A DNA stretch of 64,000 nt from Corynebacterium glyciniphilum AJ 3170 (GTDB taxonomy: Bacteria > Actinomycetota > Actinomycetes > Mycobacteriales > Mycobacteriaceae), in NCBI RefSeq assembly GCF_007673095.1, contig NZ_VDYZ01000004.1:1-64000 (forward strand), given 5' to 3'. The position numbers were made by a program, and so were the translations under genes. The notes beneath the pieces are model-generated. The model was not told the origin of the DNA, made no database searches, and saw only the letters and a list, made by a program, of their open reading frames with translations. How positions within the stretch are numbered: the first letter of the stretch is position 1; every line of letters begins with the position of its first letter. This document shows positions 36,913-45,557 of this stretch, in pieces.

Positions 36913-38667
36913 TCATGTGTGCGGCGTCCTGTTTGCGTTCCACGCCGCCCATAAACGGGAGTAGGGGCCGTCGTCGGCAACGAGCTCGGCGTGGGTGCCG
37001 TCCTCGATGACGCGCCCCTGCTCCATGAGAACGATCCGGTCGCAGGCGGCGGCCTGGGAGAGGCGGTGGGCGATGACGACACCGGTGCGCCCCTGAAGCA
37101 CGACCTCGGCAGCGTGGTCGAGGTCCGCGGCATGCGCTGAGCCCGCTTCGGCGGTGGCTTCGTCGAGGATCGCGAGATCGGGGTCCGCGATGAGCAGCCG
37201 CGTGAGGGCGAGGTGCTGTTCCTGCGCTGCGGTGAGCGGGTGTCCCTGCGCTCCGACCGGGGAATCCAGCCCGAGGGGGAGTTCATCGAGGAGGTCGGCG
37301 GCACCGACGCGGGTCAATGCCGTGACCAGGTCTTCGTCGGTGACGTCGGGTGCTGCCAGAGTGAGGTTGTCGCGCAGGGTTCCGGAGAAGATGTGGGTCT
37401 CCTGGCTGACCAGCATCGTGTCGGTGGGCGCGTCCACGGTGCCCGTGGACGGCCGGTGGATCCCGGCGATGAGTGCTGCCAGCGTCGTCTTCCCGGCTCC
37501 CGAGGTACCCACCACGGCGACGCGTTGCCCGGCGGGGATGCTCAGGGAGACGCCGTGGAGGACGTCGGCGGCGCCCTCATAGGCGAACCGTACGGAGTCG
37601 ACACGGACACGGCCTCCGGAACGGCTGTCGGCCTCCTCCTGTTTCTCCGTTACGTCGGGGGTATCCGGAACGTCCGGGCCGGAACCGAGATCGGTGACCC
37701 CGATGATGCGGGCCAGTGAGGCCGCGGCGGCCTGCAGTGTGTCGATTTCGATCATCAGGCCCCGCAGCGGTCCCTGGAGGCGCAGGAAGTACAGTACGGC
37801 GGTCGTGGCCGCCCCCACAGTGACCAGATCTGCCCCCACCAGCCCGTAACCGACGAACAGGACGGTGCTCAGCACAGCGACGAAAGCCAGGTCGATGCGC
37901 CAGGCGAACATCGTCTGCACCGTACGTGCCCGCAGCGCCCAGGTGGCGACGGCCCACGACGACAGTGCGATGCGCACGGAGTGCCATCCGGACAGCCGGT
38001 AGGCCAGCACTGTGTCCAGCCCCCTCAACGCTGACAGCAGGTGGTGGGCGCGCGTACCGAATGCGGCCCGTTCGGCGGCGTACAGCGGCGGTGCCAGCCT
38101 GACGTACCACCGCAGGGCCAACCAGTACAACGGGACCGCAGCGAGAAACGTCAGCCCGAAACGCCAGTCCAGCAGGAACAGACCGCCCAGGGTCAGGAGG
38201 ATGGTGAACACGGTACGTGACAGGGACGGCAGGACCTGGGACAACGCCTCAGAGACCTGGGCGACGTCGTCACTGGCACGGGACACCAGGTCCCCGGTAC
38301 CGGACCGTTCGACCCTCTCCTGGGGCATGCGCAGGGCGGTGGTGACCAGACGTTCACGCAGTGTGGCCAGAAGCCGCTCCAGCACACGCGACGCCAGCAG
38401 GACCCCGAGGACGCCCAGCGCGGAGGCTGCCACGACGGCTGCGGCGATCGAGCCTCCGTAGAACCATATCGGCCGGGTCTCTCCACCGTCGGAGATGTCG
38501 TCGACGATAGTGCCGAGCAGGGCAGGGGTCACCAGCTCCAGTGCTGCCGCGCCGGCGGAGATGACGGCGGCGAGGATCAGCAGCGCACGACGTCCCTCGA
38601 GGGCCTGCCAGACAGCGACGGTGGAGCGACGCCCTGTCGCCACGGGAAGACGTTCGGGGCCGGTCAC
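36913..38667 (-). CDS. ABC exporter half-transporter with intact Walker motifs but degenerate signature
   Basis: The 584-aa protein has six membrane helices (about 25-310) and an NBD. Walker A GTSGAGKTT (387-395), Q-loop Gln422, Walker B ILDEAT with catalytic Glu503 and switch His534 are intact. The signature, normally LSGGQ, reads LTAAQ (478-482). The fault is the exact complement of that in the upstream partner, so the pair should form one working and one dead ATP site. The start GTG overlaps the partner's stop (GTGA). Drug, lipid or siderophore export are possible; substrate is unknown. Confidence 0.9.
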   Translation of the reverse strand: MTGPERLPVATGRRSTVAVWQALEGRRALLILAAVISAGAAALELVTPALLGTIVDDISDGGETRPIWFYGGSIAAAVVAASALGVLGVLLASRVLERLLATLRERLVTTALRMPQERVERSGTGDLVSRASDDVAQVSEALSQVLPSLSRTVFTILLTLGGLFLLDWRFGLTFLAAVPLYWLALRWYVRLAPPLYAAERAAFGTRAHHLLSALRGLDTVLAYRLSGWHSVRIALSSWAVATWALRARTVQTMFAWRIDLAFVAVLSTVLFVGYGLVGADLVTVGAATTAVLYFLRLQGPLRGLMIEIDTLQAAAASLARIIGVTDLGSGPDVPDTPDVTEKQEEADSRSGGRVRVDSVRFAYEGAADVLHGVSLSIPAGQRVAVVGTSGAGKTTLAALIAGIHRPSTGTVDAPTDTMLVSQETHIFSGTLRDNLTLAAPDVTDEDLVTALTRVGAADLLDELPLGLDSPVGAQGHPLTAAQEQHLALTRLLIADPDLAILDEATAEAGSAHAADLDHAAEVVLQGRTGVVIAHRLSQAAACDRIVLMEQGRVIEDGTHAELVADDGPYSRLWAAWNANRTPHT

Positions 38668-40400
38668 AGTTCCACCACCCGGTCACAGCTCGCCAGCATG
38701 GTCGGTGATTCCGTGATCACCAGTGTGGTCCGTCCGGTGCGGAAGGCACCGAGACGGGACGCCACAGCATTCTCCGTGACCGCGTCGACGGCGGTGGTGG
38801 GGTCGTGGAGGACGAGGACCGGTGGGTCCGCGGTCAGTGCCCGGGCCAGGGCGACACGTTGACGCTGACCGCCGGACAGGCGCGTACCACCCTCGCCCAC
38901 CCTGGTCTCCATCCCGTCCGGCAACGACTCGACAATGTCGTCGCAGGCGGCGGCATGCAGTGCCGGGTGGAGGAATGCGCCGGTGTCGGGGTGGCCCGGT
39001 GCGAGATTCTCCCGGACCGTCCCGTCGAAGAGGTCCGCGGCGTGCGGTGCTGTCAGTACGGTCGCGCGATAGTTCTCGATCGGCAGTGACGCGGCGTCGA
39101 TGTCGTCTGAACCGTGCATGGTCAGGATAACCTCCCCGGGGCTGCCGGAGGAACGACCGTCCGACAGGAGTGTGACCAGGTCGCGTCCTGGTTTCCCGCC
39201 GGCGCGCACACCCACGAACTCGCCGGGGGTGACGGTCAGGACGTCGGCGCCGTCGCGCATGACCCGAACGCCCGGGGATGACAGTGCCTGGACCGTCGGA
39301 CCGGAAGCGTCCTCGTGCTCGACAGGTGCGCGTAGAAGATCCAGCACGCGTTCGGCCGACGCGACCCCCGTGGCCCAGATGGCGCCTGCGTTCGCCGGAA
39401 GCATCGTCAGGGGGCTGACGAGGAACTGGGTCACCCCGACGACAGCCACCAGTTCTCCGACGCTGAGTCGACCGGTCAACGCGAACCACGCGGCACAGAC
39501 AGTCAGCGCGGCGATGAACACCCCGGTGACGGTGTTCATCGACACGAGGAACAGTGCCCGGGACGATCTGGCCCGCAGGGCGCCGTCCATGGCCAGTCTG
39601 CTGACATCCACGTACCGTGACGAGGCCTCGTTTTCCGCACGAAGCCCCTTGATCACCCGGTATCCGGTGATCAGATCGGTCGCCCGCCCTGTCGCGCCCG
39701 CGGCGAGGGCCTGTTGCTCCCGGCTCCGGCGCTGCAGCGGGCGGCCGGCCGACGTCATCAACCACAGCATCAGCGGCCCGCCGATCAACACGGCGAGTCC
39801 GAGCGGCCAGGAGATGGTCAGCAGGATCACCGCAGAGGCGAGTATGGCCGCGATTTCGCCGACGGGATAGAGCCCCAACTGCATCGTCGCCGCCAGACGG
39901 AAGACGTCGCCGGTGGCCACGGACAGCAGTGCGCCGCCGAGTCGACGGTCCTTCATCCCCGCCGGGTGCAGCAGTCGTTCGGTGACCTGCATGCGTAGCC
40001 GGTGTTGCACGGTCTGCATGCCGAAGAAGCCCATACGTGAACCGAAGCGGAAGGTGAGGGACATCAGTCCGACGTCGAGTGCCAGCAGGACGGTCCAGAG
40101 CACCAGTTGACCCAGATTCCCGGCGGCGATACCACGGTCCACGGCGGCGCCCGCGATGACCGGCAGTGCCGCGGCCGCGATGTTCGAGAGGATCAGCAGG
40201 CCGCCACCGGGCAGAGTGAATTTCTTCGCACCGAGGATCACCCGCCAGGTGAACTGCGACGGTGTCGGATCATCGTCGACGACGACCGGGTTCGCGACGC
40301 GTGGACGTTCCGGCGCCTGGAGCAGGAGCGGCCACCGGACTCCGAGGGCGTGGCTGCGCAGTGATTCTCCGTCAGCGGGGGCGGGGGAGGTCAGGGCCAT
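38664..40400 (-). CDS. ABC exporter half-transporter with intact signature but degenerate ATP-binding motifs
   Basis: The 578-aa protein has six helices (about 60-320) and a degraded NBD. The Walker A position reads GVRAGGKPGRD (397-407), lacking the GxxGxGKS/T pattern; the Q-loop Gln is His453; Walker B Asp is His532 and the catalytic Glu is Asp533; the switch His is Glu564. Yet the signature LSGGQRQR (508-515) is perfect. It has an AGGAG site 7 bases before the ATG and is the first gene of the pair, divergent from an RpiR regulator. Confidence 0.9.
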   Translation of the reverse strand: MALTSPAPADGESLRSHALGVRWPLLLQAPERPRVANPVVVDDDPTPSQFTWRVILGAKKFTLPGGGLLILSNIAAAALPVIAGAAVDRGIAAGNLGQLVLWTVLLALDVGLMSLTFRFGSRMGFFGMQTVQHRLRMQVTERLLHPAGMKDRRLGGALLSVATGDVFRLAATMQLGLYPVGEIAAILASAVILLTISWPLGLAVLIGGPLMLWLMTSAGRPLQRRSREQQALAAGATGRATDLITGYRVIKGLRAENEASSRYVDVSRLAMDGALRARSSRALFLVSMNTVTGVFIAALTVCAAWFALTGRLSVGELVAVVGVTQFLVSPLTMLPANAGAIWATGVASAERVLDLLRAPVEHEDASGPTVQALSSPGVRVMRDGADVLTVTPGEFVGVRAGGKPGRDLVTLLSDGRSSGSPGEVILTMHGSDDIDAASLPIENYRATVLTAPHAADLFDGTVRENLAPGHPDTGAFLHPALHAAACDDIVESLPDGMETRVGEGGTRLSGGQRQRVALARALTADPPVLVLHDPTTAVDAVTENAVASRLGAFRTGRTTLVITESPTMLASCDRVVEL

Positions 40401-40449
40401 GAAACGATCTCCTGTTCTGCCCGTCGTGACGTCGACGAGGTTCCGTAGG

Positions 40450-40468
40450 GTGCTGTGCGGGACAGCAC
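40450..40468. repeat. Short inverted repeat in the exporter leader
   Basis: GTGCTGT and ACAGCAC pair across five bases. It lies just downstream of the inferred exporter start and could be a weak hairpin or operator. Confidence 0.45.
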
Positions 40469-40470
40469 GT

Positions 40471-40476
40471 ACGCTA
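40471..40476 (-). promoter_or_regulatory. Candidate -10 box of the ABC exporter
   Basis: TAGCGT on the minus strand, about 70 bases before the exporter ATG. The palindrome at 40489-40514 would cover its -35 region. Confidence 0.45.
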
Positions 40477-40488
40477 GCACGAACGAAG

Positions 40489-40514
40489 TGAGGTTCACCT
40501 CATATGAGGTGAAC
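40489..40514. promoter_or_regulatory. Palindromic operator with three TGAGGT hexamers phased by 8 bp
   Basis: Bases 40493-40514 are a perfect 22-bp palindrome centred on CATATG. TGAGGT occurs at 40489 (plus), 40497-40502 (as ACCTCA) and 40505 (plus), each 8 bases apart with alternating strand. It lies between the divergent exporter and RpiR regulator promoters and is the best operator candidate in the window. The binding protein is presumably the adjacent regulator, but that is inference. Confidence 0.65.
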
Positions 40515-40541
40515 ATAACTCCCTGCGCGGTGCCGTCCTAG

Positions 40542-40547
40542 TAGTGT
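40542..40547 (+). promoter_or_regulatory. -10 box of the RpiR regulator (leaderless)
   Basis: TAGTGT, 7 bases before the ATG at 40555. Confidence 0.5.
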
Positions 40548-40554
40548 TCACGAC

Positions 40555-41364
40555 ATGGAGTTGGTGGAGAGGATTGAGGCGCACCGCAGGAGCCTGACTC
40601 CGGCAGAGACCCGGGTGGCGGATTTCATGGCGAACAACCCTCACAGCGTGGGGCACCATTCGGCACTCCGTCTCGCGGACGCTGTCGGTGTGAGCGATGC
40701 GACGGTGGTGCGTACCGTCCGGAAACTCGGCTTCGGCGGACTTGACGACCTCAGGGAGAGGCTCGCCGACGACTTGTCCCGCGGGGGACGGATGGGCGCG
40801 TCACTGCGGGACGGCGCGGTTTCGCGCACCATTCGTGAGCACGTCGGTGGGGCTGAGTCACTTGTGGAACGGGTGAATGAGGATGACCTGCTCGAAGCGG
40901 TGGAGCTCATGGCGCAGGCGAGCCGCATCGTCCTGGTCGGCTTCGGCCCGTCGCGTCATATCGCCGAGTACGCCGCGGCGCGCAGCGTCCGCACCGGCCT
41001 GAATGCCGTGGCGCTGGGGACAACCGGAATGGGTTTCGCCGATGACATCGCGATCCTCCGCGACGATGATGCCGTCCTCCTGTTGGCCTACGACGGTACA
41101 TCCGTGGAGGCGGACGTACTTTTCGTCCGCGCCACGGAGCTCAGTGTTCCCGTCGTCCAGCTGACCGAGGGGGTGTTGACCTCAGATCCGCGGAGTGCGG
41201 TGGCGTTGGCCATCGGACGGGGCAACCCTGACTTCAGTCCCAGTTACGTCGCGACCGTCGCCGTGCTGGAAGCACTGATCGTGGCGACTGCGGCGAAAGA
41301 CCCGGAACGCAGCGAACGCGCCGGGGAGGTCGTCGACCGCTTCCGAGGTGAACTCGGAGGGTGA
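40555..41364 (+). CDS. MurR/RpiR-family transcriptional regulator
   Basis: The 269-aa protein has an N-terminal winged HTH (about 1-77: LTPAETRVADFMANNPHSV, then ALRLADAVGVSDATVVRTVRKLGFGGLDDLR) and a C-terminal SIS domain (about 110-240: IVLVGFGPSRHIAEYAA, LLLAYDGTSVEADVLFVR) that usually senses a phosphosugar. It is divergent from the ABC exporter with a palindrome between them, so it probably controls the exporter and itself. The serine in the typical SIS phosphate loop (SxSG) reads DGTS, so the ligand may differ from ordinary sugar phosphates. Confidence 0.9.
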   Translation: MELVERIEAHRRSLTPAETRVADFMANNPHSVGHHSALRLADAVGVSDATVVRTVRKLGFGGLDDLRERLADDLSRGGRMGASLRDGAVSRTIREHVGGAESLVERVNEDDLLEAVELMAQASRIVLVGFGPSRHIAEYAAARSVRTGLNAVALGTTGMGFADDIAILRDDDAVLLLAYDGTSVEADVLFVRATELSVPVVQLTEGVLTSDPRSAVALAIGRGNPDFSPSYVATVAVLEALIVATAAKDPERSERAGEVVDRFRGELGG

Positions 41365-42159
41365 TCAGCCCTGACCGGTAGCGGAGGTGACCGTGGCTCC
41401 GGCGACGATGGCAGGCGACTCGGTGAGTCCCGCACGCCGCACAGTGAATCCGTAGAGCCCCGGGATGGTGTCCGGGGACGGCGTCTGCTCGAAATGGACG
41501 TGGGCTCCCGGCAGTGCCACCGTCGTCCCCCGGAGCTCGCACCCGAGGAGGTCGGCGAGGAGTCGGGCGTCATCCGACGGTGTGTTGCTGTGGGCCAGGA
41601 GCGCCACCAGGTCCGGCCCGTGCGTGCTGGATGGTTCACCGTCGCCACCTTGTGCGACCCGATGCTCCGCGCGCATCCGGGCGATCACCTCTCGCGGTGG
41701 ACTGTAACTGATGAAGAAGGGGAACCAGGCCGGCGCATCGGTGACGAAGACTTCGGTGAAGCCGGCGTCCTGACCGTCGATCTGATCATCGAACCGGATG
41801 TCGTAGACGCTGACCTGGTAACCGGCGTCACGCAGTGACGCCGCCATCGCCTGTGCGTCGGGAACGTGGACGGCGAAGCTGACCGGTCCCGGTGTCCTCG
41901 AAGCCTCGATGGCCGGGCGCATTGCGGAGAGAGCGTCGCCGTACACCGATCGCGATGCTGCATCCCAGTCGTCGATCACAGCGAGTTCGACGTAGCGGGC
42001 GTCATCGATCCCCCATGCGGCATTACGGAATCCCGGCATCGACAATGCGGCATGGGTGGGGAGGCCAAGGTCGTCATAGGCTGCCATGGCGGTCTCGAGA
42101 TCGTTCACGATATGGATGAGGTGGTCGAATGAACAGTGGTGTTCGGTGGTGTCGGGCAT
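41365..42159 (-). CDS. VOC / glyoxalase-like domain protein
   Basis: The 264-aa protein opens with FDHLIHIVNDLETAMAAYDDLGL, the hallmark of glyoxalase-like (VOC) folds, with a possible metal His in DHLIH. A second half (DLVALLAHSNTPSDDARLLADLLGCE) mirrors the first, as expected for paired beta-alpha-beta-beta-beta units. Function is not determinable. A GGAGGAG site lies about ten bases before the ATG. Its stop codon is immediately adjacent to the RpiR stop, convergent with no gap. Confidence 0.78.
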   Translation of the reverse strand: MPDTTEHHCSFDHLIHIVNDLETAMAAYDDLGLPTHAALSMPGFRNAAWGIDDARYVELAVIDDWDAASRSVYGDALSAMRPAIEASRTPGPVSFAVHVPDAQAMAASLRDAGYQVSVYDIRFDDQIDGQDAGFTEVFVTDAPAWFPFFISYSPPREVIARMRAEHRVAQGGDGEPSSTHGPDLVALLAHSNTPSDDARLLADLLGCELRGTTVALPGAHVHFEQTPSPDTIPGLYGFTVRRAGLTESPAIVAGATVTSATGQG

Positions 42160-42678
42160 CTGGGGTGCACTCCTCCGCGTGTGGTGAGATGGTAAGGACA
42201 GGCTACCTACATTTGATGACGGTCGGGGAGTTGGAGCGACGAGGGCCGAGTGAAAGGGGAGTGAATTCCCGGTTCATTCGTGACATGGGGCACACGTCCG
42301 CTATCCTGTCTCGTGAGGTAGTTATCGTTTCAGAAGAGGTCCAGGTCACATGAATTCCGCCGTCGGTGCCGGGCATGTTTCCCCGGTGTCGTTGTCCCCA
42401 CGGGGGCGTCGTACGTTTGCGCGACGCCGTGCCCGGGGGAGCCGTGGGTTCTGCGCGACCCCTCACCTCAACCTCGGTCGTGACTCGGTCGAGGCAATGA
42501 TTCCCGGACGATCCGTCGGCCGAAGGCACCCGGGCCCACCAACTGTCGTGGTGGGCGCGGAGGCGTCGGACGCTATGATCCTCGTGACGGACGACGGTGG
42601 CGGCAGGGATGACCTGTCCGCATCTGTTCCACAACTCACCAGCGCTATTGACGAGCGAAAGCAGTAGGAGACTACACA
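42160..42678. other. 519-base region upstream of the Ala/Pro-rich cytochrome b
   Basis: A frame of 105 codons opens at ATG 42350 and ends TAG at 42665-42667, 11 bases before the cytochrome ATG. I doubt that it is a gene: about 69 per cent of its third positions are G/C, lower than neighbours, its protein is Arg/Gly/Pro-rich without domain features, and no homologue comes to mind. More likely this is a long leader and promoter region. AGGAG at 42668 serves the cytochrome gene. Confidence 0.45.
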
Positions 42679-44262
42679 ATGTCCAACGACGACACACAGG
42701 CCCAGCCGATGAAGCTGGAGCCGCCTGTCGCCCAGGCGCCGGGTGCGCCGGCCGCGCCGTCGGCTCCGGCGACGCCTGCCGCCCCTGCCACTCCCGCTGA
42801 ACCAGAGTCGGCTGAGACTCCGGCCGCGACAGAGGCTCCGGCCACCCCGGAAGCGCCTGCTGACACTCCGGCGGAGGGGGACGCTGCGGAGCCGACGTCT
42901 GAGCCCGCCGCTCCGGGAGCTCCCATGAAACTCTCCGCACCAGGTGCGCCCGGTGCGCCCGGTGCGCCGGGTGCTCCGAGTGCGCCTGCAGCGCCGGCGG
43001 CCTCTGCTGCCCCCAGCGCTCCGTCTGCACCCTCCGCCCCGTCGGCCCCGAGTGCACCGGCGGCCCCTGGCGCGCCTAGCGCCCCGGGCGCTCCTGCGGC
43101 CCCGGGAGCTCCCTCAGCTCCTGGCGCCCCGTCGGCTCCTGTGGCTCCGTCGGCTCCTGCCGCCCCGGGTGCACCTTCTGCACCGGCAGCACCGGGCGCC
43201 CCTGGTGCTCCCTCGGCTCCGGGTGCGCCGGGAGCCCCTGCCTCCCCGGGGGCCGCTGCGCCGGCCGCTCCGGGCGCCCCGGCAGCTGCTACTACCGTGG
43301 CGACCCCGAAGACGGGAAGCTCGGCGTCCAAGGAGAAGCCGAAGAAAAAGCGCGAGCCGATCATGATCGGCGAGAAGTCCCTGGCACAGTGGGGCAAACT
43401 AGCCGGCATCGGTCTGGTCATCGCCGCCGTCGCAGTGGCCGTGGTCATCTTCGTCGCCCGGTGGATCTACGACCTGTCCGGCGTGCAGAACTTCATGGAG
43501 ACCTACCACGGTGAATATGATCCGCCAGAGTTCGTGGAGGATGGTTTCCCGGCCTGGGCACGGTGGACCCACTTCCTGAACTTCTTCTTCATGGCGATGA
43601 TCATCCAGTCCGGTCTGCGGGTCCGCCAGCAGCAGAAGCCTCCGGCAGTCTGGCAGCCCAAGAAGGGCGGCAAGAAGATCAGCATCCACCTGTGGCTGCA
43701 CACCTCACTGGACCTGCTGTGGATGCTCAACGGCGTGATCTTCATCGTCCTGCTGTTCATCTCCGGACACTGGGCCCGCATTGTGCCCACCAGCTGGGAC
43801 GTCTTCCCCAACATGCTCACCAACATGCTGCAGTACGCTTCACTGAACTGGCCGGAGGAGAACGGCTGGGTCAACTACAACAGCCTGCAGCAGATCATGT
43901 ACTTCGTCGTCGTGTTCATCGCCGCACCGCTGGCGATCATCTCCGGTCTGCGGATGAGCGAGTGGTGGCCGAAGAACGCCACGAAGCTGAACAAGATCTA
44001 CCCGGCACCGGTGGCGCGTAAGATCCACTTCCCGACGATGCTGTTCTTCGTGATGTTCATCGTCGTCCACGTGTTCCTGGTGTTCGCCACCGGTATGACG
44101 AAGAACCTGAACCACATGTTCGCCGGTACCCCTGCCGAAGGCTGGGGCGGGTTCTTCTGGATGCTCGGTGCGGTGATCGTGACCGTGGGAGTGCTCTTCG
44201 CGACGCGTCCGCTGGTGCTCGCGCCGATCGCCTCACGCTTCGGCCAGGTCAGCGCCCGGTAG
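42679..44262 (+). CDS. Cytochrome b561-like membrane protein with long Ala/Pro-rich N-terminal region
   Basis: The 527-aa protein has two parts. Residues 1-215 are almost only Ala, Pro, Gly, Ser and Thr in APGAP/APSAP units, predicted disordered; MKLEPP and MKLSAP at residues 11 and 83 mark two sub-blocks. After a basic stretch (KEKPKKKRE) residues 235-527 form about five helices with candidate haem histidines in RWTHFLNFF, SIHLWLHTSLDLLW and KIHFPTMLFF/VVHVFLV, as in di-haem cytochrome b/b561. It probably passes electrons between quinones and a partner, unknown. TAGGAGAC precedes the ATG. A perfect terminator follows. Confidence 0.85.
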   Translation: MSNDDTQAQPMKLEPPVAQAPGAPAAPSAPATPAAPATPAEPESAETPAATEAPATPEAPADTPAEGDAAEPTSEPAAPGAPMKLSAPGAPGAPGAPGAPSAPAAPAASAAPSAPSAPSAPSAPSAPAAPGAPSAPGAPAAPGAPSAPGAPSAPVAPSAPAAPGAPSAPAAPGAPGAPSAPGAPGAPASPGAAAPAAPGAPAAATTVATPKTGSSASKEKPKKKREPIMIGEKSLAQWGKLAGIGLVIAAVAVAVVIFVARWIYDLSGVQNFMETYHGEYDPPEFVEDGFPAWARWTHFLNFFFMAMIIQSGLRVRQQQKPPAVWQPKKGGKKISIHLWLHTSLDLLWMLNGVIFIVLLFISGHWARIVPTSWDVFPNMLTNMLQYASLNWPEENGWVNYNSLQQIMYFVVVFIAAPLAIISGLRMSEWWPKNATKLNKIYPAPVARKIHFPTMLFFVMFIVVHVFLVFATGMTKNLNHMFAGTPAEGWGGFFWMLGAVIVTVGVLFATRPLVLAPIASRFGQVSAR

Positions 44263-44299
44263 AGGCTGACTCCACCGAGCCGACCAGCTCGGCACAGAG

Positions 44300-44345
44300 A
44301 AGGCGGGGGACGGTTTCCGGTCATGGAAACCGTCCCCCGCCTTTT
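44300..44345 (+). terminator. Strong intrinsic terminator after the cytochrome b gene
   Basis: A 19-bp perfect stem, AAGGCGGGGGACGGTTTCC (44300-44318) with its complement (44325-44343), and a TTTT run (44342-44345). It faces the convergent lipoate-ligase gene and may serve both. Confidence 0.92.
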
Positions 44346-44405
44346 CATGGGCATGGTGTCTGGCATGGGTGACAGGCGACGCGCCGGCAGCGGCTCATCA
44401 TCCCG

Positions 44406-45473
44406 TCACGGCAGTCGATACGTCCACTCTTCGGTGGAGAATTTCTCGTCGCACCTCGCCCGGGCGACAGCAAGATCGTCCTCGGTGATCGTCCCCTCCG
44501 ATGCGGCGTACTTGTGCCGGAAATGGTCGAAGAACACGTCCAGAATCTCCGAACGGGGCATCTGCGTCTGGGATCTCATCGGGTCGACACGCTTGACCGC
44601 GGAGCGCTGACCCTTGTCCCGCATCTTCTCCTTACCGATACGCAGAACTTCCATCATCTTCTCGGCGTCGATGTCGTAGGACATGGTGACATGGTGGACC
44701 ATCCATCCGTTGCTGAACCGCTTCTGCGCTGCTCCGCCGATCTTTCCCTGTTCCGAGGCGATGTCGTTCAGAGGTACGTAGCGTGCCCTGATCCCGACCT
44801 TCTCCAACGCCTCCATCGTCCACTCGTCGAGGAACGGGTAGGACTGGGCGAAGCTCAACCCGTCCACCAGGGACTGCGGGACAACCAGTGAATAGGTCAC
44901 GCAGTTGCCTGGCTCCATGAACATGGCACCGCCTCCGGTGACCCGGCGGGATACGGTGATTCCGTGGCGGTCGGCGCCGTCCTGGTTGATTTCATTGGAG
45001 TAGGACTGGAACGATCCGATCACCACCTGTGGCGCATTCCATTCCCACAACCGCATGAACGGCTTCCGCCGGCCGGCGGCGACCTCCTCGGTGAGTGTTT
45101 CGTCGAGGGCGACGTTGACCATCGGGTCGACGCTCGGGCCGTGGATCACCTCAAGATCGAGGTCGTCCCAGCTCACTGCGTGGCCGAGCGCACGACGGAC
45201 TGCGACGCCTACTCCGTCCGGGGTGATGCCGAAAAGGACATCATCAGGATTCAGGGCCTGGGAGATCCTGGCGGAGACGTCCGCGGCGCTGAGATCGGCG
45301 GGCGCACCTTCCAGTGAACGGGTCATCCGCCCGAGCGTCTCATCGGGCTCCAGGAAGAAGTCACCGGCGATGCGGACACCGGACAGCAGGCCCGCAGATG
45401 TGCTGCCGGCCCCTGTTACCTCGAGATCAACGACGATCAGTTTTCCCCCGGGAACTTTGTATTCTCCGTGCAT
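44406..45473 (-). CDS. Lipoate-protein ligase family protein with N-terminal accessory domain
   Basis: The 355-aa protein joins the lipoate ligase catalytic core (about 110-330: MRLWEWNAPQVVIGSFQSYSNEIN, RRVTGGGAMFMEPGNCVTYSLV, GKIGGAAQKR with the catalytic Lys) to an accessory domain that sits in front (about 1-90: GEYKVPGGKLIVVDLEV). In E. coli LplA this accessory domain is C-terminal, so the order is swapped. It lipoylates or attaches octanoate to acyltransferase subunits of 2-oxoacid dehydrogenases, by family. AAAGG lies 8 bases before the ATG. Confidence 0.85.
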   Translation of the reverse strand: MHGEYKVPGGKLIVVDLEVTGAGSTSAGLLSGVRIAGDFFLEPDETLGRMTRSLEGAPADLSAADVSARISQALNPDDVLFGITPDGVGVAVRRALGHAVSWDDLDLEVIHGPSVDPMVNVALDETLTEEVAAGRRKPFMRLWEWNAPQVVIGSFQSYSNEINQDGADRHGITVSRRVTGGGAMFMEPGNCVTYSLVVPQSLVDGLSFAQSYPFLDEWTMEALEKVGIRARYVPLNDIASEQGKIGGAAQKRFSNGWMVHHVTMSYDIDAEKMMEVLRIGKEKMRDKGQRSAVKRVDPMRSQTQMPRSEILDVFFDHFRHKYAASEGTITEDDLAVARARCDEKFSTEEWTYRLP

Positions 45474-45557
45474 CGGCTGGCCTTTCTTACGGTGAAGGGC
45501 AGAAGGTGGTGTGCCGCCCTGGTTTTTCCGCGGACCAGCCTACGCGCGACCCCAGGC

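Noticed and set aside
42193-42211. TAAGGACAGGCTACCTACA upstream of the VOC gene as a DtxR box
   Set aside because: It needs a one-base gap to align well, and neither neighbour has an evident iron role.
43057-43448. Collagen-like Gly-Ala-Pro repeat protein on the minus strand
   Set aside because: It is the antisense reading of the APGAP-repeat region of the cytochrome gene, without a ribosome site or independent codon bias.
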